Assembly: GCA_900321505.1 (NCBI GenBank)
Contig: ONWK01000064.1
Span: forward strand, 1-14,860
DNA from: an uncultured Eubacteriales bacterium
GTDB lineage: Bacteria > Bacillota > Clostridia > Lachnospirales > Lachnospiraceae
Direction: 5' to 3'
DNA: 14,860 nt
Part shown: piece by piece, positions 6,276-14,206 of the stretch
How the letters are laid out: each line of letters opens with the position of its first letter
How positions within the stretch are numbered: the first letter of the stretch is position 1
Made by a program: the position numbers and the translations under genes
The notes under the pieces: model-generated
Databases searched by the model: none
What the model saw: only the letters and a program-made list of their open reading frames with translations
What the model was told of the DNA's origin: nothing

Positions 6276-7130
6276 TTACTTTCCTCTGTGCATTCTTGAA
6301 GCTTCCAGTGTATTTACCATAAGCATGGCGATGGTCATGGGACCTACACCGCCGGGAACCGGAGTTATCTTACCGGCAACGGCTGCAACTGAATCATAAT
6401 CACAGTCACCGCAGAGCTTATTTCCTTCACCTGTTCTGTGGATACCCACATCGATAACGGTTGCTCCTTCCTTAATGTAGCTTCCGTCGATCATTTTGGG
6501 CTTTCCTATAGCAACCACGAGTATATCCGCTCTCCTGGTCACTTCCTTCAGATCCTTTGTGTGGGAATGGCATACGGTAACGGTACCGTTCTCACGGATA
6601 AGAAGTATGGCCATGGGCTTTCCTACTATATTGCTTCTGCCGATAACCACACACTCGCTGCCGTCGATAACCACATTGCTTCTCTTAAGAAGCTCGATGA
6701 TACCGGCAGGTGTGCAGGATACAAAGCCTCTTTCCCCGATGGAAAGACGCCCTACGCTTTCCGGATGGAAGCCGTCCACGTCCTTATCCGGAGATATGCG
6801 ATGGATCACACGGTCCTCATCGATCTGTTTCGGAAGAGGCAGCTGTACCAGGATACCGTCAACATTTTCCGCCTGATTCAGCTGATCTATAAGGCTCAGC
6901 AGCTCCTCCTCAGTAGTATCCTCCGGAAGCTCATAGGACAGTGATCTGATCCCTGTGTATTCACATGCTTTTTTCTTATTGTTTACATATACACTTGATG
7001 CAGGATCCTTGCCAACAAGGATAACTGCAAGCGTTACCGTAACACCTTCTTCATTAAGCTTCGCCACCTGCTCCTTAACTTCATCCTTTATATCCTGTGA
7101 TATCTTCTTGCCATCGATGATCTCAGCCAT
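6276..7130 (-). CDS. folD: Bifunctional methylenetetrahydrofolate dehydrogenase / methenyltetrahydrofolate cyclohydrolase
   Basis: Cytosolic enzyme (284 aa, normal length) that interconverts 5,10-methylene-, 5,10-methenyl- and 10-formyl-tetrahydrofolate. The catalytic domain shows SSVYVNNKKKACEYTGI (45-61), with Tyr48 and Lys54 at the positions of the E. coli catalytic Tyr50 and Lys56. It also shows GILVQLPLPKQID around residue 95 and DKDVDGFHP around 119. The Rossmann domain carries VIGRSNIVGKP, and the C-terminal PVPGGVGPMTIAML closes the active site. The ribosome binding site GGAAGGGG lies 6 nt upstream. It follows fhs by 19 bp and precedes rimO by 6 bp. Being next to fhs puts two consecutive steps, formate to 10-formyl-THF and on to methylene-THF, in one transcript, supplying purine, serine/glycine and methyl-group synthesis. 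Confidence 0.97.
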   Translation of the reverse strand: MAEIIDGKKISQDIKDEVKEQVAKLNEEGVTVTLAVILVGKDPASSVYVNNKKKACEYTGIRSLSYELPEDTTEEELLSLIDQLNQAENVDGILVQLPLPKQIDEDRVIHRISPDKDVDGFHPESVGRLSIGERGFVSCTPAGIIELLKRSNVVIDGSECVVIGRSNIVGKPMAILLIRENGTVTVCHSHTKDLKEVTRRADILVVAIGKPKMIDGSYIKEGATVIDVGIHRTGEGNKLCGDCDYDSVAAVAGKITPVPGGVGPMTIAMLMVNTLEASRMHRGK

Positions 7131-7149
7131 TGTTTTCCCCTTCCTTTTC

Positions 7150-8820
7150 CTAGAAAAGACCTACTGTCAGTCCGTTTTCGTCTATATCTATTCTTTCTGC
7201 TGCCGGTACCTTCGGAAGTCCCGGCATGGTCATGATGGATCCTGCGATCGCAACCACAAAGCCCGCCCCCGCGGATACATATGCTTCACGGATTATTACC
7301 GTAAAGCCCTCAGGTCTTCCCAAAAGCTTCGGATCATCCGACAGTGAATACTGTGTCTTTGCCATACACACCGGAAGACTTCCGAAGCCCTCCTTCTCAG
7401 CCGTATCCAGAGCTTTCGCCGCTTCCGCAGTGTATTCCACGCCTGCGGCTCCGTAGATCTCACGGGAAATGGTTTCAATTTTCTCCCTGAGTGAAAGTGC
7501 CGTATCATAAATCGGATGATACTCATCCGTATTTTTATCTATCTGTCTCAGTACTGCTTCGGCAAGCGGAATTCCGCCCTCTCCGCCTTTGGCCCAGACC
7601 TCCGAAACAGTCATCTCGCATCCCTGCTCCGCACAGAAGCTGCGGACATAATCGATCTCCGCATCCGTATCGCTCACAAAACGGTTCAGTGTAACTACAG
7701 GAGTAAATCCGAATTTCTTCAGATTCTCGATATGCTTTCCGAGATTGACTATACCCTTCTTAAGAGCATCCATATTCTCAGCGGAAAGCTCAGCCTTTTC
7801 CACGCCTCCGTTATATTTAAGAGCTCTTACGGTTGCTACCAGAACTACTGCGTCAGGCTTTAATCCTGCGATCCGGCATTTGATATCAAGGAACTTTTCA
7901 GCTCCCAGATCTGCTCCGAAGCCTGCCTCGGTAACCACATAATCCGCACTTCTGAGTGCTGTCCTGGTTGCACGTACCGAGTTGCAGCCATGTGCGATAT
8001 TTGCAAAAGGGCCGCCGTGCACAAAGGCCGGTGTGTGCTCAAGTGTCTGTATAAGATTGGGACGTATCGCATCCTTAAGGAGAACCGTCATGGCGCCGAC
8101 GCATTTCAGATCTGCAGGAGTAACAGCCTTTCCGTCCCTGGTATATGCAACTATCATCCTTGAAAGCCTTGCCTTCAGATCATCAAGATCCTCTGCAAGA
8201 CAAAGGATGGCCATAACCTCCGATGCCACAGTTATTATGAAATGATCCTCCCGGACCACACCGTCTATCTTCTTTCCCATACCGATCACAATATTCCGGA
8301 GCGCGCGGTCATTCATATCCAGACAACGCTTCAGGATGATGCGTTTGGGATCGATATCCAGGGCATTCCCCTGCTGCATATGATTATCAAGTACTGCGGC
8401 AAGAAGGTTATTTGCGCTTGTTATGGCGTGAAAATCCCCGGTGAAATGCAGGTTCAGCTTCTCCATGGGAACCACCTGAGCATATCCGCCGCCGGCGGCG
8501 CCGCCCTTTACTCCAAAGCACGGACCGAGTGAGGGCTCCCTGAGAGCAATGGCTGTCTTTTTTCCCAGTCTCTGCAGCGCATCGCCCAGGCCCACGGTAA
8601 CTGTTGTTTTACCTTCACCTGCAGGCGTGGGATTGATGGCCGTAACAAGGATCAGCTTACCATAAGGATTATTCTCACTTTTTTTCAGATATTCATCGGA
8701 AAATTTGGCTATGTAAGGGCCGTAGTTTTCTATCTCATCCTCCGTGATACCGAGTCCGGCAGCCACATCCCGAATTTTTTTCATTTCCGCCTGCTGTGCA
8801 ATCTCAATATCTGTCAGCAT
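7150..8820 (-). CDS. fhs: Formate--tetrahydrofolate ligase
   Basis: ATP-dependent cytosolic ligase (556 aa, normal length) that joins formate to tetrahydrofolate, giving 10-formyl-THF. The phosphate-binding loop TPAGEGKT is at residues 65-72, preceded by KLILVTAINP. Other family hallmarks are REPSLGPCFGVKGGAAGGG (around 94-112), the LHFTGDFHAITSANNL segment (around 128), GGPFANIAHGCNS (around 270) and the C-terminal TMPGLPKVPAAERIDID. The ATG has AGGAGAG 6 nt upstream. Only 12 bp separate it from the ftsK stop and 19 bp from folD, so it is in the same operon. The pair with folD fits formate assimilation in an anaerobe. No other Wood-Ljungdahl pathway genes appear in this window, so it should not be read as evidence of acetogenesis. 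Confidence 0.97.
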   Translation of the reverse strand: MLTDIEIAQQAEMKKIRDVAAGLGITEDEIENYGPYIAKFSDEYLKKSENNPYGKLILVTAINPTPAGEGKTTVTVGLGDALQRLGKKTAIALREPSLGPCFGVKGGAAGGGYAQVVPMEKLNLHFTGDFHAITSANNLLAAVLDNHMQQGNALDIDPKRIILKRCLDMNDRALRNIVIGMGKKIDGVVREDHFIITVASEVMAILCLAEDLDDLKARLSRMIVAYTRDGKAVTPADLKCVGAMTVLLKDAIRPNLIQTLEHTPAFVHGGPFANIAHGCNSVRATRTALRSADYVVTEAGFGADLGAEKFLDIKCRIAGLKPDAVVLVATVRALKYNGGVEKAELSAENMDALKKGIVNLGKHIENLKKFGFTPVVTLNRFVSDTDAEIDYVRSFCAEQGCEMTVSEVWAKGGEGGIPLAEAVLRQIDKNTDEYHPIYDTALSLREKIETISREIYGAAGVEYTAEAAKALDTAEKEGFGSLPVCMAKTQYSLSDDPKLLGRPEGFTVIIREAYVSAGAGFVVAIAGSIMTMPGLPKVPAAERIDIDENGLTVGLF

Positions 8821-8832
8821 ATCTCTCTCCTT

Positions 8833-11640
8833 TTACAGCTGCATGAATTCCTCGAACTGATCCATGGTCATCAGGACCTTTCTCGGTTTGGTACCCTCTT
8901 CCTGTCCTACTACACCGGCATCAGCCAGCTGGTCCATGATACGGGCAGCCCGGTTAAAGCCGATCCTGAAAACTCTCTGAAGATATCCTATCGAAGCCTT
9001 ATCCTTCTCGATCACAAGTCTTCCGGCTTCTTCAAAATATTCATCATATTTTTCTTCTTCCACAGTCTCCGTACTTCCACCGGAATTTCCTGCGGGTGCG
9101 CCCTCATCTATAGATTGGGCAACTGCCTCATCGTATTCGGCGTCGCCGCACTGTTTTTTGATAAAATCAGTAACGGCTATCACTTCTTCATCAGATACAA
9201 ATGCTCCCTGTACACGTATCGGTTTGGGTATGCCTGTGGGGAAATAGAGCATATCACCCTTACCAAGCAGCTTTTCAGCTCCGACCATATCAAGTATGGT
9301 TCTGGAATCTGTACCGCTGGATACGGCAAAAGCAATACGTGAAGGCACATTCGCCTTGATAAGTCCTGTAATGACATCTACCGAAGGACGCTGTGTGGCT
9401 ATGATAAGATGTATGCCCGCCGCACGTGCAAGCTGTGACAGACGTACTATGGCATCCTCGACCTCACCGTGGGCAACCATCATCAGATCTGCAAGCTCGT
9501 CCACTATTACCACGATCTGAGGCATAAATCTGAGATCCGCCTTATCCAGATCCTCCGGATCTCCCTCCTCTTCAGCCTTCTTGTTGAAGCCTTCGAGATT
9601 CCGGACATTGTAACGGGCAAAAAGCTTATAACGGCGTTCCATCTCCTGTACTGCCCAGTTCAGGGCCCCCGCCGCTTTCTTGGGATCCGTTACCACCGGG
9701 ATAAGCATATGCGGTATGCCGTTATATGCCGTAAGCTCCACCATTTTCGGATCCACCATTATGAGCCTTACCTCCTCCGGCTTTGCCTTATAAAGTATGC
9801 TCATGATTATGGTATTTATGCAGACAGATTTTCCCGATCCGGTTGAACCGGCGATCAGCATATGAGGCATCTTTGCGATATCCCCTATGACGATCTGCCC
9901 GCCTATATCTTTTCCTATACCGAATGATATTTTAGATTTTGCATTTTTAAAGCTTTCGTTATCAACCAGTTCCCTGAAGGATACCATCTGGTTTTCCTTA
10001 TTCGGAACCTCGATGCCGATAGCTGATTTACCCGGGATCGGAGCCTCTATACGGATATCCGCAGCAGCAAGATTCAGCTTTATATCATCCTGAAGTGAAA
10101 GGATCTTGCTGACCTTGACTCCGCTTTCAGGCGTAAGCTCATAACGTGTAACCGCAGGACCCCTGCTGTAATCCGTTATCGTTACATTTACTCCGAAGCT
10201 TTCCATGGTCTGCTTCAGCTTCATCGCTGTCTCACGGACATCGGAATCTGATTTTGACCCCTTATTCTTTATGGCATTCAGCAGGGAAACAGGCGGAAGC
10301 TTATAGGGCTTTTTCCTTGGTGTTTCCGTTGCCCCGGCGATACTCTGCTCTATCTCACCGGTTTCACGGAGAGTGTCGTCATGAGTTACCTTTCCGCCTT
10401 CGGCAGCCGGTGCTTTTTCAGACGTTCCCGAAGCTGCACGCGAACCTGTATTTCCGGCAGGATTTCTGTATGCCGGAGTGTTTATATCTCCTGTAAGCGC
10501 TATCTCACCGGTTGTAGCATTGTCAAGCTCTTCCCGGCTCATTTCCTTATGATCCGGAACGACCTTATCCTCGCTCTCAACAGAGAAGCTGCCTTTCCAG
10601 TTTGCATCCACCGGATCCTCATACTGCGGTTTCAGCGTAAAGAAATCCACCGGTGTTTCGTTCTTTTCAGGTTCTTCGGTCCGCGGGGGCTTTTCATAAT
10701 TTGAAGCCTTAGTTCTTGCCGCGGCCTTCAGATCCTCCAGATCATCATTGAAAGGATCCGGAGTATCCGGTTCATCCGGGGGAAGCAGTTCCTGCATCTC
10801 ATGCTTCGGAAGAGCTTTTCTGCCTTTTGCTTTCTTCCTGTCAGGGAGAGCCTTCTGCTCCTCAGGCAGCACCTCCAGCGCATGAAGCATACCGGGTCTT
10901 GCCTTCTTTGAAGCTCTTACAGGGTGGTAATCACCATTTTCATCATACTCTATCTCATCATATTCCGATCCCGACTCATCATATGTCTCAACGTCATGAT
11001 AATTAAATGCAACTATCTTCTTAATTCCGTTGATAACCGATATACCCGTCACCTGGATGACAGCTATTATGGCAAAGAGCACTGTAAGAATTATCACGCC
11101 AACCTTGCCGATAAGGCTGTAAAGAAGACAGAGTATCCCGCCGAAGATCACTCCGCCTCCGCGATGGTCCTCATAGCCCATACTGAAAAGAGTCTTGAAA
11201 GACTGTCCTTCTGCACCGGCTATAAGCTGGAATATCCATGAAATGATCACTAGTATCAGGCTTATCCATATAAGCTTTCGGATGATACTCTTTTTAGGGC
11301 CGTTTGCCAGCAGAAATGCAGCAGCAAAGAAAATATAAAACGGAACCAGATACTGCGACCAGCCGATAAGTCCGAAGAAAAATCCGCTGAATACCTTTCC
11401 TACTGATCCACAGATTCCGAAATTGCTGCAAAGCATAAATACAGATACAGCAAGATAGACGAAGATATATATCTCTCTCCGTCTCTCGGGGCTCAGGGAA
11501 TTCTCATCGTCATCATTGATGATACGGCTTGTCCTGGGTGAAGCGGATGCTGCACGGCTGCGGCCGGCAGTTTTTTTGCTTCCCGAACTGCTCTTCCCTG
11601 AAATTCTGTTATTTGAATTTACTTTTTTTGGTGCTGCCAC
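8833..11640 (-). CDS. ftsK: FtsK/SpoIIIE-family DNA translocase
   Basis: Hexameric DNA pump acting at the division (or spore) septum to move chromosomal DNA. Numbering here is from the upstream ATG at 11670. A basic, Ser-rich N-terminus (to about 66) precedes about four membrane segments (67-85, 95-122, 133-151, 172-208). An acidic, low-complexity linker runs to about 470. The motor has Walker A GSTGSGKS with Lys614, Walker B IVVIVDELADLM, and a winged-helix gamma domain at the C-terminus (SIGYLQRVFRIGFNRAARIMDQL), which reads orientation sequences. The frame opens at ATG 11670 (945 aa), but that codon and the ATG at 11658 lie in or at the edge of a long hairpin and have poor binding sites. 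I prefer GTG at 11638-11640, which has GAGG 5 nt upstream and yields 935 aa. Family certain; FtsK versus SpoIIIE role cannot be settled from sequence. Confidence 0.95.
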   Translation of the reverse strand: MAAPKKVNSNNRISGKSSSGSKKTAGRSRAASASPRTSRIINDDDENSLSPERRREIYIFVYLAVSVFMLCSNFGICGSVGKVFSGFFFGLIGWSQYLVPFYIFFAAAFLLANGPKKSIIRKLIWISLILVIISWIFQLIAGAEGQSFKTLFSMGYEDHRGGGVIFGGILCLLYSLIGKVGVIILTVLFAIIAVIQVTGISVINGIKKIVAFNYHDVETYDESGSEYDEIEYDENGDYHPVRASKKARPGMLHALEVLPEEQKALPDRKKAKGRKALPKHEMQELLPPDEPDTPDPFNDDLEDLKAAARTKASNYEKPPRTEEPEKNETPVDFFTLKPQYEDPVDANWKGSFSVESEDKVVPDHKEMSREELDNATTGEIALTGDINTPAYRNPAGNTGSRAASGTSEKAPAAEGGKVTHDDTLRETGEIEQSIAGATETPRKKPYKLPPVSLLNAIKNKGSKSDSDVRETAMKLKQTMESFGVNVTITDYSRGPAVTRYELTPESGVKVSKILSLQDDIKLNLAAADIRIEAPIPGKSAIGIEVPNKENQMVSFRELVDNESFKNAKSKISFGIGKDIGGQIVIGDIAKMPHMLIAGSTGSGKSVCINTIIMSILYKAKPEEVRLIMVDPKMVELTAYNGIPHMLIPVVTDPKKAAGALNWAVQEMERRYKLFARYNVRNLEGFNKKAEEEGDPEDLDKADLRFMPQIVVIVDELADLMMVAHGEVEDAIVRLSQLARAAGIHLIIATQRPSVDVITGLIKANVPSRIAFAVSSGTDSRTILDMVGAEKLLGKGDMLYFPTGIPKPIRVQGAFVSDEEVIAVTDFIKKQCGDAEYDEAVAQSIDEGAPAGNSGGSTETVEEEKYDEYFEEAGRLVIEKDKASIGYLQRVFRIGFNRAARIMDQLADAGVVGQEEGTKPRKVLMTMDQFEEFMQL

Positions 11641-11654
11641 GAAACCCTCACTTT

Positions 11655-11715
11655 GCATAGCGCACCCCATCGACCGGAAAAACCTTTAAAAATCTTCGGC
11701 CGATGGGGTCTATGC
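11655..11715 (-). promoter_or_regulatory. Long hairpin in the leader of ftsK
   Basis: In the transcript, GCATAG (11710-11715) pairs with CTATGC (11655-11660), and the 12-nt block CCCCATCGGCCG (11697-11708) pairs with CGGTCGATGGGG (11665-11676), allowing one G-U pair. An internal loop (A against TGCG) separates the two helices. The apical loop is about 20 nt, T-rich, and holds AAAGG. Two in-frame ATG codons (11668-11670, 11656-11658) are inside the right arm. No T-run follows the stem, so it does not look like a standard terminator for the gene before it. Confidence 0.7.
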
Positions 11716-11721
11716 TGCTTG

Positions 11722-11727
11722 ATTATA
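11722..11727 (-). promoter_or_regulatory. Candidate -10 box (TATAAT) ahead of ftsK
   Basis: A perfect minus-strand TATAAT lies just after the GH94 stop codon. A start about 7 nt downstream would fall at the first base of the ftsK leader hairpin, near 11715. The -35 position at a 17-bp spacing reads GTAGTT, a weak match, so the assignment rests mostly on the -10 and its position. Confidence 0.4.
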
Positions 11728-11735
11728 CGGCGTTA

Positions 11736-14135
11736 TTACATGTTAACTACTATCTCGTTTTCATCCTGGAGCTGATCAGCGGGAATATAATTATCCTTAA
11801 ATTCAACTCCGTTGACTGTCATGGATTTTACGCCTGATTCAACGCCATCCGGGTTCTTCACGGTAATGTGAAGCTTCTTTCCACGGAACAGCTTGCTGAT
11901 CTCAAATTCCTTCCATTCCTTTGTAACGGACGGAGAGATCCTCAGGCCGTAGAAATCAGGACGCATACCAAGGATACCCTCTACGCAGCCTACCATAACA
12001 GTTGATGCAGTTCCCGTAAGCCAGTGAACATGGCTTCTTCCGTGATGCGGGCTGTCCTTGCCTTCTGTAAACTGTCCATGTGAATAGGGCTCCAGCTTAC
12101 GGATCTCAGCCTTGTCATTCATGGAAGCCGGTGAAGACTCCTTGAAATATGTGAATGCTCTCTCACCATGTCCACGGAGCGATTCAGCCAGGATTATCCA
12201 TCCCTGAGGCTGTGAAAAGATACCTGCATTCTCCTTGGTGCACTCGTTGAAAAGAAGCATCAGGGCACCGTCAAATGCATGCTCGCGATACGGAGGATAC
12301 ATTACCATACAGCCGTAAGGTGTATTCAGCTCACGGTTAACGCTGTCCAGTGCAAGGTCAGCCTGCTCGTCTGTTGCACAGCCCGAGATAACTGCCCAGC
12401 TCTGAGGATTCAGCCACATGGAAGCTTCCGGATCGGTACGCTGTCCGATGATCATTCCATCCTCCTTGTAACCGCGGATGAAACGGTCTTCATTCCAGCA
12501 TTTCTGAAGGATATCATAAAGCTTCGGCTGGATCTCAGCAAGGAATACAAGATATACCTCATCCTTTTCGAATTCAGCGAATTCCTTAATAACTGACATT
12601 GCATAATACAGCTGGAATGCCACAAATGTGGACTCTCCCTGCTTACCGAGCCTCAGGCAGTCATTCCAGTCTGCATGAAGACCTGCGGGCATTCCGTGAG
12701 GTCCGAGACGGTTCATGGAGAAGTCAATGGCACGCTTCAGATGGTCATATACCGTACCCTCATCCTTATTTGCATAAGGAATAACTTCATCAATAAACTT
12801 CAGATCACCTGACTCGGCGATATATTTGTAGATCGTGGGGAAGAGCCACAGTGCATCATCCGCACGGTATGCGGGATGTCCTGTCTCCTTTACATAGGAT
12901 GCATCATCCGGTGTATCCTCATGACCTGCATTATGAGTGAATTTTACAAGCGGAAGTCCGCCGCCGTTATCTACCTGGGCCGAGAGCATGAACCATATCT
13001 TCTCCTTTGCCATTTCGGGAGCAAGATGGATAACACCCTGGATATCCTGTACCGTATCACGGTAACCATATCCGTTACGAAGTCCGCAGTATACAAAGGA
13101 TGCGGCTCTTGACCAGATAAAGGTCATAAAGCAGTTATATGCATTCCAGGTATTGATCATTGCATTGAACTCCTCGCTCGGAGTCTTTACCTGGAAATGT
13201 GACAGCTTCTCATGCCAGTATCCGATAAGTGTATCCAGTTCGGCCTTAACCGTCCCTGCCACATCGGCATAGGAATCAATGACCGCTGCTGCTTCATTAT
13301 CGTCCTTCATTCCTACAAGGAATGCGATCTCCTTCTCCTCACCCGGTGCAAGGGTTATCTTGGTGGAAAGAGCGCCGCAGCCGTTGTCGTTGAAGTTGAG
13401 GAAATTACCCAGATCACCCTTCTCAACGCCTACGGGATTTCCGTAGCCGTGATACAGGCCGAGGAATTCTTCCTTATCACCGCAGTAGGAAGATACTTCA
13501 TTTCCGGCAAGGCCGAAGAACTTGTACTGTACAACGCTTCCGTTTACCGCAGCTTCCTTCTTTACATACTCATTTACAACCTGCTTGATACGGTTGCCGA
13601 GGAAATAGGTTCTGGTGATGAACAGTGTATACTGAAGATTCACCTGATCCTGCTCATAGTTGGTTTCATTGGTAAATTCGCCGTAGCCTGTCAGCGTAAG
13701 CTTTCTTTCCTTATCGGAATTGTTTTTTACCTTTACCGCCCATACCTCATGGGTAGCATCCAGCGGAACATAGTAAAGCACATCCGAACGGATACCTGCA
13801 TAATCAGTCTCCATCTTTGTGTATGCCGTACCGTGACGAACCACATTCTTATATGTGGAAAGATCCTTACCTACAGGCTGCCAGGATGCTGACCAGTAAT
13901 CCTCTGTCTCATCATCCCTGATGTAGATGTAACGTCCGGGCTGGTCAAACTGATTGAACACATACCGGAGGATCCGTCCGTTTGCACCGGACTTTGCAAA
14001 GCTGTAACCGCCTGCATTGTTGGATACGATTGCGCCGTATTCCGGAGAGCCAAGGTAGTTAGCCCATGGTGCCGGTGTATCGGGTCGCTCGATCACATAT
14101 TCCTTCTTCTCTTCGTCAAAAAAACCGTAGCGCAT
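11736..14135 (-). CDS. GH94 disaccharide phosphorylase (cellobiose/chitobiose phosphorylase-like)
   Basis: Cytosolic glycoside phosphorylase (799 aa, no signal peptide) that should split a beta-glucosyl-type disaccharide with phosphate, saving ATP compared with hydrolysis. It begins MRYGFFDEEKKEYVIERPDT, the standard GH94 start. An N-terminal beta-sandwich (to about 270) and helical linker precede the (alpha/alpha)6 catalytic barrel, with GYGYRDTVQD lining the sugar site and ADWNDCLRL, whose Asp489 matches the catalytic acid of characterised members. WLTGTAS (around 713-719) is the phosphate-side motif. The C-terminal part, with NPDGVESGVKSMTVNGV, resembles chitobiose phosphorylase. The His in the SHPN or CHNN loop of known enzymes is Gln642 here (FSQPQGW). 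The substrate could be cellobiose, laminaribiose, chitobiose or another. AGAGGGG lies 9 nt before the ATG. It sits alone between pnp and ftsK with no transporter or regulator beside it. Confidence 0.9.
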   Translation of the reverse strand: MRYGFFDEEKKEYVIERPDTPAPWANYLGSPEYGAIVSNNAGGYSFAKSGANGRILRYVFNQFDQPGRYIYIRDDETEDYWSASWQPVGKDLSTYKNVVRHGTAYTKMETDYAGIRSDVLYYVPLDATHEVWAVKVKNNSDKERKLTLTGYGEFTNETNYEQDQVNLQYTLFITRTYFLGNRIKQVVNEYVKKEAAVNGSVVQYKFFGLAGNEVSSYCGDKEEFLGLYHGYGNPVGVEKGDLGNFLNFNDNGCGALSTKITLAPGEEKEIAFLVGMKDDNEAAAVIDSYADVAGTVKAELDTLIGYWHEKLSHFQVKTPSEEFNAMINTWNAYNCFMTFIWSRAASFVYCGLRNGYGYRDTVQDIQGVIHLAPEMAKEKIWFMLSAQVDNGGGLPLVKFTHNAGHEDTPDDASYVKETGHPAYRADDALWLFPTIYKYIAESGDLKFIDEVIPYANKDEGTVYDHLKRAIDFSMNRLGPHGMPAGLHADWNDCLRLGKQGESTFVAFQLYYAMSVIKEFAEFEKDEVYLVFLAEIQPKLYDILQKCWNEDRFIRGYKEDGMIIGQRTDPEASMWLNPQSWAVISGCATDEQADLALDSVNRELNTPYGCMVMYPPYREHAFDGALMLLFNECTKENAGIFSQPQGWIILAESLRGHGERAFTYFKESSPASMNDKAEIRKLEPYSHGQFTEGKDSPHHGRSHVHWLTGTASTVMVGCVEGILGMRPDFYGLRISPSVTKEWKEFEISKLFRGKKLHITVKNPDGVESGVKSMTVNGVEFKDNYIPADQLQDENEIVVNM

Positions 14136-14165
14136 AGTCAGTAACCCCTCTTTTTTTTATTTTTT

Positions 14166-14192
14166 GCCGGCCCCGGTATTCCCGGAGCCGGG
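14166..14192. repeat. GC-rich inverted repeat between pnp and the GH94 gene
   Basis: CCGGCCCCGG (14167-14176) and CCGGAGCCGG (14182-14191) form a 10-bp stem with one G-U pair in the minus-strand transcript and a 5-nt loop. The minus-strand transcript continues into an A-rich run, not a T-run; on the plus strand the T-run precedes the stem. It may slow or stabilise the 3' end of pnp mRNA, but it is not a canonical terminator in the direction of the genes. Confidence 0.7.
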
Positions 14193-14206
14193 TATTACCT
14201 TCTTAC

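Noticed and set aside
11655..11715. Reading the hairpin before ftsK as the terminator of the GH94 gene
   Set aside because: No T-run follows the stem on either strand, so it does not meet the pattern of an intrinsic terminator.
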